Shown: positions 47,294 to 58,693 of the stretch, one piece after another
Position numbering within the stretch: the first letter of the stretch is position 1
How the letters are laid out: every line of letters starts with the position of its first letter
NCBI GenBank assembly: GCA_946800325.1
Contig: OX326961.1
Coordinates: 598,655 to 662,654 of the forward strand
DNA length: 64,000 nucleotides
From: Luzula sylvatica
Taxonomy: Eukaryota > Streptophyta > Magnoliopsida > Poales > Juncaceae
Reading direction: 5' to 3'
The notes under the pieces: model-generated
Databases searched by the model: none
Told to the model about the DNA's origin: nothing
The model's input: the letters and a program-made list of their open reading frames with translations, nothing else
Made by a program: the position numbers and the translations under genes

Positions 47294-47985
47294 AGGTGGA
47301 AAAATCTGCAAGCTCTTATTCAGAAATCGTTTGCACCGAATTCGGTACAGGAGACAGGAGGCCTTTGATGGTTGCTTCATTAGAGGGCTTAGAAGAGAAT
47401 CGAGGCAAATTGCTATCTTCTTCTTCTTCGCAACTTGGAGAGAGAGGTGTACTCGTATCTTTACGGGCAGGAAAAAAAAAAGGGAAAAGAGTTGGCGGAA
47501 GAGATCTGGGCGGACTTGGGTTTATTCAGGCATGTGACAGAGAGCATGTAAGGAGTTTGCGGAGGGAAATGCCTGAGTTTTCAAGTTTTCAGGGAGAGCA
47601 AGAAGCAGTTCGGGCATGGAGTATATTGGAGTGAAAGGGGAGAGAGGCTGTAGGCGTGTGGAGGAAGATACAAGAATTCAGATGAATAATTTTTGGCTTT
47701 ATATTTCTATCTGCTGCAAAGTTGGGGTTTATAAAAACTAAAAAGTATATATTTTTTTTTTTTTATTGTAATATTCGAGGCAATAATTGTAATTAGAAAA
47801 AATATTTGTAATTCTGCCTATTAATGAAAGTTTTTGTTTGGAAGTGGGATAATTAAAGCCCGCTCTAAACTTTTTCAAAAAAAAGAGCATAATGTTTGTA
47901 ACGAGTCTATAACCGTAAATAAGAGACCCATGTCACAAATACATTCTTACAGTGTACCAACATGAGGGACCCATCGGTCAGTGAG
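46070..47985. other. Intergenic between the HSP60 fragment and the 39-bp array
   Basis: Besides the duplication listed separately, 46210-46290 has TATCCGAC/CGATATCC motifs of transposon type and 47253-47290 is a (GT)n run next to a G-rich tract. A GC-balanced stretch at 47290-47640 is open in two frames but I recognise no domain. Confidence 0.5.
46585..47125. repeat. Diverged tandem duplication of about 230 bp
   Basis: Copies at about 46588-46810 and 46912-47120 share CTGAAAACAATTCAACCCG, TTTCACATAAGCCCCTCTAC, TCTTGCAAAACT and TTTCTTCTTTGGC. They differ by substitutions and small indels. Nothing coding is recognised in either. Confidence 0.75.
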
Positions 47986-47989
47986 CTTT

Positions 47990-49120
47990 AGTGCCGTTAT
48001 CTTTTTTCGCTGCCAAAAAATGATGTTTCAGTGCCATTTACATCTGGTGGCTGCCGATGATGAAATTTTAGTGCCTTTTATTAATGGTGGCTGCCGAAGA
48101 TAAAGTTATAGTGTCGTATTCTCTTTCTGGGTGCCAAAAGATGAAGCTTAGTGCCGTTTACTTTTGGTCGCTGCCAAATGTGATACTTTAGTGCCGATTC
48201 TATATTTGGCTGCGAAGATGAAGTTTTAGCGTCTTCTCTTATTTTCGTTGCCAAAAAAGAAGTTTTCGTGCCTTTCTTTACGCTGCCAATAAATGAGTAT
48301 TAGTGCCTATTTTCTTTTCGCTTCCAAAGATAAGTATTAGTGCCTTTCTTGATTTGGCTGCGAAAGTATAGTTTTAGTGCCAATTTCATGTTAGCTGCCA
48401 ATAATGAAGTTTTAGTGCCATTTGGGATTTCGCTGCAAATGTGAAGATGTAGTGCAAAATTATTTTTGGCTGCCAAAGAGAAGATTTAGTGCCGTTTCTT
48501 TGTCCCTGCCAAAAAAGGGGTTCTAGAATCTTTTTTATTTTCGCTGTCGAAGATGATGTATTAGTGCCCTTTCCTTATTTAGCTGCCCAGAGGGAAGTTT
48601 TAGTGCCGATTTCTGTTTAGCTGCCAAAAGGGAAGTTTTAGTGCCGATTACTGTTTTGCTGCCAACAATTATGTTTTAGTGTCTCTTTTATTTTTGCTGC
48701 AAAAAAATAAGTTTTAGTGGCATTTCTCTTTTTGGCTGCCAAAAGTGAAGTTTAGTTTAGTTCCTTTTAATTATGGCCGCCGTCAAAGATGAACTAATAG
48801 GGCCATTTTCTGTTTTGACTGCCCAAAAGCAAGGTTTAGTGCTATTTTCTGTTATTCGCTGCCAAGATGAAGTTTGAGTGGTATTTCCTGATTTCGCGGC
48901 CAATATTAAGTATTAGTGCCTTTTCGGTATTTCGCTGCAACATGTGAAGTTTTAGTGCCTATTTCATTTTTCGCTGCGAGAAATTAAGTTTTAGTGCCAA
49001 TTTCTTCTTTCACTGCCAAAAGTGGAGATTTATTATCATTTTTTATTTTCGCTGACATAAATGAGTTTTAGTGCCTTTTCTCTATTGGCTGCCCAAGATG
49101 AAGTATTACTGCCTTTTCTG
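47990..49120. repeat. Degenerate array of about thirty 39-bp units (AGTGCC...GCTGCCAAA)
   Basis: The unit is about 38-41 bp: AGTGCC, a short T-rich spacer, the dyad TTTGGCTGCCAAA (often GCTGCCAA only), then ATGAAGTTTT. Counting AGTGCC-like starts gives about 30 copies in 1.13 kb. Units are individually diverged but phase is kept throughout. The array has no open reading frame and stops at a (CCCCA)n run. Confidence 0.85.
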
Positions 49121-49121
49121 A

Positions 49122-49160
49122 CACCCCACCCCACCCCACCCCACCCCACCCCACCCCACC
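49122..49160. repeat. (CCCCA)n microsatellite
   Basis: About eight units of the pentamer CCCCA, followed by a region rich in ACACAC/ACATAC (49190-49325). The minus-strand open frame across this is a product of the simple sequence. Confidence 0.9.
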
Positions 49161-49325
49161 TCCGCTTGGGCCGACCCCACATGGGCCAGGGACCCACACA
49201 CATAGAAAGAGCCCACTAGGACACACATACAGACTCATACAGAGACACCCAAACACACCAACACATACACAGACATACAAGCACCCACAAACACACAAAA
49301 TACAACACACACATACAAAGAAAGT

Positions 49326-49968
49326 ACACAAAATCGCACATGCCAATATACATCTCTGCACGTTCAAAATTGTCATCTCTTGAGTAAATCGATTCGGATC
49401 ATCCATATTTTTTCATCCCTGCAGAATGAGCAAAATAAATTAGATTCAATAATTACAAAACGTATTGGTTTATTTAAGGAGGGAATCAAATTGAAATTTA
49501 CCTCTTGTACAGGGGTAAAGATTTTCATCGAGTTTGTAATCGATATAAGTGAGCCGTATTAGTACAGTAATCCCCTTCCTTTCTCAGTACATGGACTCGG
49601 TTCTCCTGCACCAAAATGAAGAAAAAAGTTAATATTTTGTAGAAGAAAAAAAAAATTTAGTTGGTTATGCTTTGGACCTGATCGAGTTTCGTTTTGTTTG
49701 GTCCTGCCTCGCCGATTCTTCATTAAATCTTTGTTGTTGCTCTGATCGTTAAGACTATTTGGGAATAGATTTCGTCGAGTGCTAAATCTAGTGTATCGAT
49801 TTAAACTGGTTTAAGAGAATTGGCCACTATTCATCATAAACCTGAAAAAACAGCACAAATTAGCATTTAAAAAAGAGAAAGAAATGCAAAAGAAATGTAT
49901 TAATAATGTCTCAGCACGAAATAAAACTTGTACAGAAATTTCCTACAATTTAGTAAAAAAGTCTAGTA
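49326..49968. other. Intergenic, nothing recognised
   Basis: AT-rich DNA with no supported gene, RNA or element. Confidence 0.45.
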
Positions 49969-49976
49969 CATGATGT

Positions 49977-50235
49977 CAGGGACGGATCTTAGTGAGGGCC
50001 GCGGGGGGCGGTCGCCCCCCCAAGATTTTCGCCGAACAATGTATATATCTAGTGATTCAGTGTATTTTATCAGTATAATAGCGTAAAATTTACTGTTTGC
50101 CCCCCCAAAGAAATCGCACAGTGTAATTTCAGAACCAATTTTTCATTTTGCCCCCCCAAAGAAATCGCACAGTGTAATTTCAGAACCAATTTTTCATTTT
50201 GCCCCCCCAATGAATCTTGTCAAGATCCGCCACTG
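49977..50235. mobile_element. hAT MITE with perfect 8-bp target duplication
   Basis: The 259-bp element starts CAGGGACGGATCTTAG and ends, reversed, CAGTGGCGGATCTTGAC. It is flanked by CATGATGT at 49969-49976 and 50236-50243. Inside is a 51-bp unit (GCCCCCCCAAAGAAATCGCA...) repeated twice in tandem, at 50099 and 50150, with a partial third at 50201. Non-coding. Confidence 0.9.
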
Positions 50236-50521
50236 CATGATGTATTTCAGGTTGTGTGGGTAGATACTGATCCATTATTTTATTTTTTTTGAGAGAAATG
50301 AAATAGCCTCTCATGTCCTACGTTCATTTATGAGTTAGGATAAAATAATCCGATGAATCATTTTTTTGTGTGAATGCACGTGGAAAGCTCAATTTTCCTA
50401 ACTTTATACACAACATTAATAGAAAAAAAGTTGGAAAAATATATATATTTTTCTTCAAAACAACTAATCTGTATTACTGTATATTGGTCATGTGCAAATA
50501 TAGAAACCCAACTGAACCAGC

Positions 50522-50536
50522 ATAAACCCTAAACCC
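50522..50536 (+). promoter_or_regulatory. telo-box in the HSP60 leader/promoter
   Basis: ATAAACCCTAAACCC lies 44 bases before the HSP60 start codon. Telo-boxes (AAACCCTA) near the transcription start are common in plant genes for translation and organelle biogenesis, where they favour expression in dividing cells. Function here is inferred from sequence only. Confidence 0.45.
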
Positions 50537-50579
50537 TTCTCAATTTCTCACGCTCACTGATCTCATCCCCACCATCGCC

Positions 50580-53500
50580 ATGTACCGATATCGCCTTGCT
50601 GCCTCCTTTGCTTCCTCTCTTAACCGGTACGAAACTCTCTCTCCCTCTCTAGTCTCCATGTCGCTCTATTTTCTTCCATTGCTGGTGAGTAATCTTGCTT
50701 CTCATTTCTGTGTTCCTCAGGGCCTCGCATTCCAACAAACAGGTTATCTACAACTCAGTCGTCCATTCTTTTTCTTTCTAATTACCCATTTTGATCGCTG
50801 AAAGCTCATTATACGACTCTGACAGGCCGTCTCTCCACATCTACTATCATGGGCGAGAAACTACGGCACCACGGAGATCAATTTCGGAATTGGGGCTCGA
50901 GCAGCCATGCTTCAAGGTGTCAATGAGCTCGCCAATGCAGTCAAAGTCACCATGGGTCCAAAGGTTCTATCCTTTTCCCCCATTTTTCCAATATAAACCT
51001 ATCATTCTCATACTTTAATTAATCTCATCTTTTCGTCTCCAAAATCTTAATTTTGTTTCTCAAATTGCAAATCTCATCACAGGGACGAACTGTAATAATC
51101 GAGAACAATTACAAAGATCCGAAAATAACAAAAGACGGGGTTACGGTTGCAAAAAGCATCGAATTCAAAGACAGTTTAAAAAATATCGGCGCAAATCTCG
51201 TCAAGCAAGTCGCCCAATCCACCAACAAAACGGCCGGAGATGGTAATTTGTTTGTTAATTCAATTTGCGCATTTACGAATCTAACCCTCGTTTTTCTCCA
51301 ATTTACAAACAGGTACGACCTGTGCAACGGTTCTGACGCAAGCGATATTAACTGAAGGATGCAAGGCAGTGGCAGCGGGTGTAAATATTATGGATTTGAG
51401 AAACGGGATAAATAAGGCTGTAAATGCTGTTATTTCTCATTTAGAAAATAATGCTTTTCTTATTAGCACTCCTGAAGAAATTACCCAGGTTTTGTTTTTA
51501 CAAGTTACACCCTCAAGTTTTGTTAAATTTATTTCTATTTTTTTTTTTTTTAATTAGGTTGCGACAATTTCAGCGAATAATGAAAGGGAAATAGGGGAGT
51601 TAATATCAAGGGCAATGGAAAAAGTTGGAAAAGATGGAATTATCACTGTGAAAGTAAGTTATTTTCATATTATTATCATTATAAAATTCAAATTGCTTTC
51701 AAAAAATCTTAATTTGGAGGTTATATATATTAGGATGGTAAAACAATGGAAGATGAGCTGCAAGTTGAAGAAGGCATGAAATTATTAAGAGGATATATTT
51801 CTCCTTATTTTGTAACCCATAATAAAACAAAAAAATGCGTAAGTAGTACTTTTTTTAGTAAAAAAAAATCACATATCTACCCTGAAATATTTTAAAATTA
51901 TATAAAATAAAATAATTCGCAGATACTCGAAAATCCATTAATACTTATTCACGACAAGAAGATTTCGGACATGAATTCGGTTGTTCAAGTCTTGGAGCTT
52001 GCAATAGAGGTAAATATATTATATAACCTCATATTTTATTTAGTTTTCGAAATAGTCCTTGTTAAAAAAAATTAAAGTAATTACTTTTTTTTTATTTAAT
52101 AAAGAAAAATAGAGCTTTGTTACTTATTGCCGAAGATGTAGACTCTGATGCTTTAGCAATGCTTATACTCAACAAACATCGTGCTGGTCTCAAGGTTAAT
52201 TTATTTATTTAATTAATATTTTCTTATATTATTAATAATTATAATATTTTAATAACTTGAATTGTAGGTTTGTGCAATTAAGGCACCTGGATTTGGGGAA
52301 GCGAGAAGGGCGAATTTGGAAGATTTGGCTGTATTTACTGGAGGAGAGGTTATATCATTATATTTTTATTTATTCTATAAATAACATATTAGGGTAAGCG
52401 AAATTACTATTTTACCCCTGTAAAATACTTGATCTATTAGGTTATTAGTGAAGAGCGTGGGTTGAGTCTTGATAAAATCAAACTCGAAATGCTTGGCACT
52501 GCTAAAGAGGTCTATATATATTATATATTTACTTAATTAATTTAAAATATTATAATCATGCTAGTATATATTTGATATTTATTTGCTTAATATAGGTAGC
52601 AATATCTCTTGATGACACTATAATACTCCATGGAGGGGGTGATAAAATTCAAATAATAGAGCGTTGTGAGCAGGTAATTTAATTTTAATATAATCTAATC
52701 TAATTAACATCTTTATTATTATTAATTATCATTTGATAATTTAAAATTTAATCTACAAATATTTGTTAATATAGATTAGGGAAATGATAGAGAAAAGCAC
52801 AGCCACATTCGATAAAGAAAAAGCTCAAGAGAGATTATCCAAACTATCTGGTGGCATTGCCATTATCAAGGTCTAATCTAATCAAATATTTTATTAATCA
52901 TATTATTTTTTTATTTAATATTAAAATTAAATATATTTTTTAGGTTGGCGGTGTGAGCGAAGTAGAAGTACGAGAGAGAAAAGACAGAGTTACGGATGCA
53001 TTAAATGCAGCAAAAGCAGCTGTTGAACAAGGCACCGTGCCAGGTCAGCATTATCTATAGTACTTTATAATTTTATAATAATATTATTATTTATTTTAAT
53101 TAGGTGGCGGAGTTGCGTTGCTTTATGCGAGTAGAGAGTTGGATAAAATATCTACGGCTAATTATGACGAGAAAATGGGTGTTAACATAATAAAAAATGC
53201 CCTTAAGGTTATCTATTAAAAAAATATTTATTTCTTGTATTCATGAAATTTTGTTCGATTTTATTTTTTTATTTATTAAAGTTTGAATTTGTTTAGGCAC
53301 CGGTAATGACTATTGCGCAAAATGCCGGGGTCAACGGTGCAATTATAACTGCAAAATTACTCGAACAAAATGATTTTAATTTAGGTTACGATGCAGCCAA
53401 AGGTAAATAAATATATAAAAAAAATATTATTATGTTTTTAATGAAACAATTACGAGTATGAAATGTATGAGTATTGTAGGGGAGTACGTGGACATGGTGA

Positions 53501-53740
53501 AGGCAGGGATAGTAGATCCATTGAAAGTCATTAAAACTGCTCTCCTCGATGCTTCTAGGTATTTTTAATTTTTGATATATAAATATAATACTTTTAATTT
53601 TTGATAAAAATATAATTATTTTTTGTAGTGTTTCGTTATTGTTGACGACGACTGAAGCGGTCGTGGTGGAGCTTCCGGAAGCGAAGAAAGCGTTGGCGAG
53701 CCGAATGCCTCAATCTCGTATGGGCGATATGGGATTTTGA
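50580..53740 (+). CDS. HSP60: Mitochondrial chaperonin HSP60 (CPN60, HSP60-3A-like)
   Basis: Eighteen exons: 50580-50626, 50721-50742, 50826-50963, 51083-51242, 51313-51488, 51558-51653, 51734-51838, 51923-52009, 52105-52194, 52268-52348, 52441-52509, 52596-52673, 52775-52870, 52944-53043, 53104-53207, 53297-53402, 53480-53558 and 53629-53740; 581 residues. It is the GroEL-type ring chaperonin that folds imported proteins in the mitochondrial matrix. Seen: an Arg/Ser-rich presequence ending [20 protein letters not shown], the ATP-binding [14 protein letters not shown] with its Asp, [56 protein letters not shown] and [23 protein letters not shown] and [10 protein letters not shown] resemble Arabidopsis HSP60-3A more than HSP60-1. 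The Gly-Met tail is reduced to RMGDMGF. Exon 2 is a 22-base micro-exon. Confidence 0.95.
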
Positions 53741-54315
53741 TATTTATTCTCATCATCATTTTCTTTCTATTTTTTAGGTCAATTTTGTTCAACAAAATTT
53801 TTTTTGGCATAAACAACTTGTGCTTTTGTCCTAAATTTTTTCTCTTATTATTGGCATAAAGCATAAACAATTTTTGTTTAGTATATATATATTTTTTTCT
53901 TTCTCTAATTTATTTAATGAGATATAGTTGGCCTCTACACTACACTCCAGTGGTCCACACCGGAGGGAAGCGGGTGAAGCACGGATCTTGCAAGACAAAG
54001 TACCAATGTAGATATTATCTTTCTTTTCCTTTTTCAAAACTATTTCTTGATCAATTGGACAGGACATCTCCAGTGCTCGAAAAACGGGAGATGAACTCTG
54101 ACAGCATGAATGCTCCCGCGCCCATTCCGCTCCCTTCTGCAACCTCTTGATTTTATGGAACTCATTCTTTATAGCTAAATATGTAGCGAGTCATTGTGAA
54201 TAAGTTTTATGTGTGGCAAGAAGGTTACATGGAATATGGGTATAGGAATTGGGGGGCGTTACTATTATTACTGTCTTTTACACCCTTCCTTTTGTTCATG
54301 CTCAAGTAGATCTCC
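53741..54315. other. Spacer between HSP60 and the receptor-kinase gene
   Basis: HSP60 3' region followed by the receptor-kinase promoter. An open frame on the minus strand has no recognisable domain. Confidence 0.45.
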
Positions 54316-54323
54316 CTATAAAT
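54315..54323 (+). promoter_or_regulatory. Probable TATA box of the LRR receptor gene
   Basis: CTATAAATC lies about 50 bases before the ATG at 54371, preceded by TCTCC and followed by a short leader. Position suits a plant core promoter. Confidence 0.4.
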
Positions 54324-54370
54324 CCTTTTCATTATGATCTTTATATCATTCATTCATAGCTTCAACCAAA

Positions 54371-56435
54371 ATGAGTTGTACAGCAATGGCACGATCTCTC
54401 TCCATCTTCATCTTCTCCTCTTTCATAACACATCATTTCTTGGCTCTGTCCCTTCATCTCGGCCCTGATATTGCTGTGCTTCTATCCTTCAAAAACTCGT
54501 GCACTTCAGACCTGACAGGATTTCTCTCTTCGTGGGATGAAAGTACGGACCCGTGCAATGCCACGTGGCAAGGTGTCGTTTGCCGTCACGACCGAGTTAA
54601 CCGACTCATTCTCGAAGGACTCTCGCTTGATTGCCGCGTCGATCTCCTTGCTCCCCTTCCTTTTCTCTCGGTACTCAGTCTGAAGAATAATAACTTGAAC
54701 GGAACGCTCAATGGCTTAGATCTTGCCATGTGGCAGCCTCACTTGAAGCTACTCTATCTCTCTAACAATCAATTCTCCGGTCCATTTCCTCATCCAATTC
54801 TCTCACTACGCCATCTTCGACGGCTAGACTTGGCAGGAAATCAATTTTCCGGTACAATTCCGCATGAAATAGGTCATTTCCTTCCGAGTATTTTCACGCT
54901 AAGACTAGAAAATAATCTCTTCTCCGGTGAAATCCCGGTTTCGATTAGTACACTTGCACAACTTTCTGAACTTAATCTTTCGTATAACCACATTGGGGGA
55001 AGAATTCCACGACGATTAGCTTCCTTCCCTCTCTCATCATTCATAGGAAATCTTGCACTTTGTGGAGATCCCCTTCGACATCATTGTGGCGATAACATCA
55101 TTAATTCTAACCCAGCACAAATCTCCAAGAAAGAGCCCCGAAAATGGGTGAAACTTGTAATAATATCGGCTGCCTCGTTTGTTGGTGTTGTTACTTTCGT
55201 TTTGGGGATCATGTTTGCGTTATGTTTGACGAAGAAAGAGAAGACGAGAGAAACATTTGGAGATCAAGGCGACGTAGGAGCCCAAAAAGAAAATAAAGTA
55301 GGAGAGATGATTGTATTTTGTGAGGGCAGAGAGGAGTTTTCAATGGAGGAGTTGATGAGGGGGTCGGCCGAGATGTTGGGTAGAGGGGTGGTGGGAACCA
55401 CTTATCGGGTGGTGATGGACGGAAAAGGGGATGAGAATGGAGTGGCGGTGAAGAGAGTGAGGAGAGAGAGGAGGAGAGAGGAAGATGTAATAATAGAGAA
55501 AAGGGTTTTAGGGGAGATGGGAGGGTGGAAACATCCAAATGTGGCGATGCTTCGAGCGTATTACTCCTCTGCCGATGAGTTGTTATTGGTCTTTGATTTT
55601 CTTCCTAACAGCTCCCTCTATGATCTCTTGCACGGTATGTCCTTTCTTCTCGAGTACATCTATCCTTTTTTTTGTAGATTTTAAGCCTATTTTGGTTTCA
55701 CATTAAGCAAAATTTCATTATTAACACATTAAGAGATTTCAAAATCAATTGAACTTGAGCTATTTGCAGTTTGTGCTTGTGTCCATACAAGTTTTTACAT
55801 ATCAAATTGAATTGTATTTCGCAGGAAACAGAGGGCCAGGAAGAATTCCAATCGATTGGCATACAAGGCTAAAACTCGCAGAAGACGCAGCTAGAGGACT
55901 AGTTTACCTTCACGGCATATCAAAATCGAACCTCACTCATCAACACTTGACCTCGTTAAACATTCTAGTCAACCCTCAAGGCAGTGCAATCATATCTGAT
56001 TTCTCTCTCCTACGCCTCATATCAAATCCTCCCTCTGCAAAAGATTCGTCTCAGATGGATGATGTGTACAGCTTCGGAGTTATTCTTCTCGAGATTCTAA
56101 CGGGTAGATCGACCGAAGATGGTAAAGTAGACCTCGCAAAATGGGTTCAAACGATTTTAAAAGAGGAATGGACCTCAGAGGTCTTTGACGTGGAATTGTG
56201 GGGTTATAAAGAGATAGAGGACGAGATGATGGCTTTGCTTCAAGTTGCATTGCTTTGTGTTGGGCGCGAAGCGAAAGATCGGCCCAAAATGGCAGTGGTG
56301 TATAAAATGATTGAGGATATTAGGGATAGGGGAAGTAGAAGTAGAAGTAGGAGCTCTCAATCTCGATCTCCTTCCTTAACCTTCGAATCATCGCCATGTC
56401 TCTCTGAAGATACTCCAACTCTTACTAGTTCTTGA
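54371..56435 (+). CDS. LRR receptor-like kinase, subfamily III type, predicted inactive kinase
   Basis: Two exons, 54371-55634 and 55825-56435, give 624 residues. Order: signal peptide (about 1-28), LRR N-terminal cap with CNATWQGVVC (62-71), about five leucine-rich repeats (LKLLYLSNNQFSGPFP, LRRLDLAGNQFSGTIP, LSELNLSYNHIGGRIP), membrane span at about 260-286, and a kinase-like domain. The Gly loop (GRGVVGTTY, 337-345) and the Lys of VAVKRV (361) remain. The catalytic loop reads LTHQHLTSLNILVN with no HRD Asp; DFG is replaced by SDFSLL; and the activation segment with the usual GYRAPE block is missing, jumping straight to DDVYSFGVILLEILTG. Members of this clade (for example At1g68400-like proteins) often signal as pseudokinases at the plasma membrane. 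The C-terminus is Ser/Arg-rich. The intron sits where this subfamily usually has one. Confidence 0.92.
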
Positions 56436-56546
56436 TATAAATTATTCTAAAATGTTTACTGATTTAAGAATTTGTTTGTATAATGGAACGGAACTAATGA
56501 AAATGGTTGTCTCAAAAAACTTATTACAAGATTTGAAAGAAAATGT

Positions 56547-57046
56547 TCACTTGGTAGGAGGGAGGGCTTCGCCATTCATAACTCTCCAAGGACCCCAATA
56601 GAATTTTGGCCTCATGAGAGGCACCATTTCCCCTGGATGCTCTTCCCAGTATTTCTCCTGCTCGACAGTGAAAAATAAAGAGTAAAGAATTACTCAATTC
56701 GTGCACACCAACTGTTTGATGAAATGCTTTAGTGGGATATTGTTATAGATTTTACTATTTTTGTGATTTTGGGGGAATTTGTTACGGATTGTGAGGCAAA
56801 AGAACAGTTGACGAAGGAAAAGAAGAAAAATAAAAATGGATGAAAGTGAGTGAAGAAATGAAACCCTGTAGAGTTGTTCAGTAATGGCGGCTCCGACGAC
56901 CCCAGTGTAGAAAGCGGCGACATAGACGGAGATGAGAGGGGCGAAGGATTTGGGACGGCGATACGGTTCAATCATGTCCCATAACACCGTCTTCTCCCAT
57001 TTGTAGAATTCCCGATCCGCGTACCACCTCCAAATCCTACTCGTCA

Positions 57047-57047
<1 letters not shown>
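56547..57047 (-). CDS. Likely ESSS (NDUFB11-type) accessory subunit of mitochondrial complex I
   Basis: Two exons, 57047-56865 and 56657-56547, give a 97-residue protein. It starts MTSRIWRWYADREFYKWEK, has TVLWDMIEPYRRPKSFAPL, a single hydrophobic span (ISVYVAAFYTGVVGAAITEQ) and ends with EKYWEEHPGEMVPLMRPKF and YWGPWRVMNGE. A small one-span protein of this kind fits plant ESSS-type complex I subunits as I remember them (At2g42310/At3g57785), which sit in the inner-membrane arm; I could not confirm this by search. Both introns borders are in phase 0 with a GT donor and CAG acceptor. A (CT)n tract at 57052-57088 lies directly 5' of the start codon in the leader. Confidence 0.65.

Positions 57048-57051
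<4 letters not shown>

Positions 57052-57088
<37 letters not shown>
57052..57088. repeat. (CT)n microsatellite in the leader of the ESSS-like gene
   Basis: Eighteen or so CT units on the plus strand, that is (GA)n on the coding strand, ending four bases before the ATG. GA-rich leaders are common in plant genes. Confidence 0.9.
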
Positions 57089-57090
<2 letters not shown>

Positions 57091-57353
57091 CGTCCCTTGA
57101 TCGATCGATCTCTGGATCCTCTCGAACAATTACAATTTACAACTAGAAAGAAGGAAGAGCAGTACAACTCAATGTTCGAATTCTCGGGTTCAGATTTATT
57201 TCTATCTCGGACTCCTACATTTGATTTTCCATATTTTCTCAGAATCCATCATTTCAAAATCTGGATTTTGCGAGCATGTTGATTTCTCGTGTTTGTCAGA
57301 AACCCTCATTTCAAATCTACCTATCATTTGGATATCAATCCGTTTATAAGTTA

Positions 57354-58140
57354 CTAGCTTCGTCCCCGCGCAATTGCGCGGGACAACATATTTATTTTTT
57401 ACATATTTTTTATATAATTTATTTAAATAGAATTAGTACGCGCGCGAATTAACGTGCTTGTATTTCAACAATATCAATCTAATCATGACATATTTGCAAA
57501 TATCATGATGTCAATAGATGCATAAAACTCATGAAATTAATCTTTCACGGATATTATTTTCTGATATAATTTGTTTAAATAGCATTTGCGCGGGTGCTTT
57601 CGAACTCGATTAATATAATCATGACATATTCGCAAATATCTTTAATATCAATAGATGTATTAATAAGGATCCATTAAATAATCGCAACGTGTCAGATAGA
57701 TACAACGGACACAGGACAAATTATATGAAATATCGTATAAATTTGAACTTAAAAAATTTCATACATACCCATCATAAATGAGCAAATAAAAAAAAATTAG
57801 AAAGCAAAAAAAGGACCAAAATCGAAAAAGAAAAAAAAATGGGGTAAAAAAAAATTTACCCAAAAAGAAATAAAATTGAAAAATGGAAAAATAAGGGCTA
57901 AAAAGGAAATTTAGCCAAAAATGATCAAAATTGAAAAATGAAAAAATAGGGGGACCAAAATCGAAAAAGAGAAAACAATGGGGTAAAAAGAAAATTTACC
58001 CAAAATGATCAAAATTAAAAAATGAAGAAATAAGGATTAAAAAACAAATTTACCCAAAAAGAATTAAAATTGAAAAATGAAAACATAAGGGACTAAAAAG
58101 CAAATTTATCTTCCTCCACCTCCACGTGTTGCCTTCTCCT
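57354..58140 (-). mobile_element. Helitron-like element, 3' end at 57354 (minus strand)
   Basis: On the minus strand the end reads CCCGCGCAATTGCGCGGGG, a strong hairpin, then ACGAAG and CTAG, followed by T. This is the Helitron 3' terminus. The body (57780-58100) is built of repeated phrases such as ATGGGGTAAAAAGAAAATTT and CAAAATTGAAAAATGAAAA. The 5' TC end could not be fixed; the right border given is approximate. No Rep/helicase is encoded. Confidence 0.6.
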
Positions 58141-58693
58141 CATATGTTGAGGATTAGGACTATGTATAATAACACGAGGCCATTCACTATATCTCCTAAT
58201 TTCACCAAAATATCATTGACATTATATTAACATGTTTATAACCAACTAATTAATATCCAAAATATTATTGATATTATATTAACTTGATTATAACCAACTA
58301 ATTAACATCGAAATTTTGTTAATAGTACATGTTAACAAACATACATGAATGATGAATCGTTAATGCGAATTGTAATTTTGAAAAAGATTGAAATCAGCAA
58401 TTAAGCTTCTTCTTATATTTTCACAGATTAAAATTTGTACAAGTTTAATAATACTCGAGGAATTAGGAAATTCAAAATGAACTCACAAACCAAAAAAGAA
58501 AAAGATGAACAACATAACTAAGCTTATACAAATCTATTCCATAAACGACACAACACAACAAGTTAAAAACTTGGTGACATTTTTTCTCACCAATCTAACA
58601 ACCATCACTACACTTCTTAAACCTTTCAACTTTTCTCAAAACTCAAATCTCAACTCGGGTTAGACACACACACACACACACACACACACTTAT
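58141..58693. other. Spacer and 3' region of GINT1
   Basis: AT-rich DNA; a (CA)n run at about 58663-58689 lies just after the minus-strand GINT1 stop codon, inside its 3' untranslated region. Confidence 0.5.

Noticed and set aside
47186..47634. Overlapping open frames downstream of the GT microsatellite
   Set aside because: Frames begin in simple repeats and give Arg/Ser-rich low-complexity peptides; a fragment like WRERCTRIF hinted at retroelement sequence but was too short to support.
49068..49406. Cys/Gly-rich 112-codon minus-strand frame
   Set aside because: Produced by the CCCCA and CA simple repeats.
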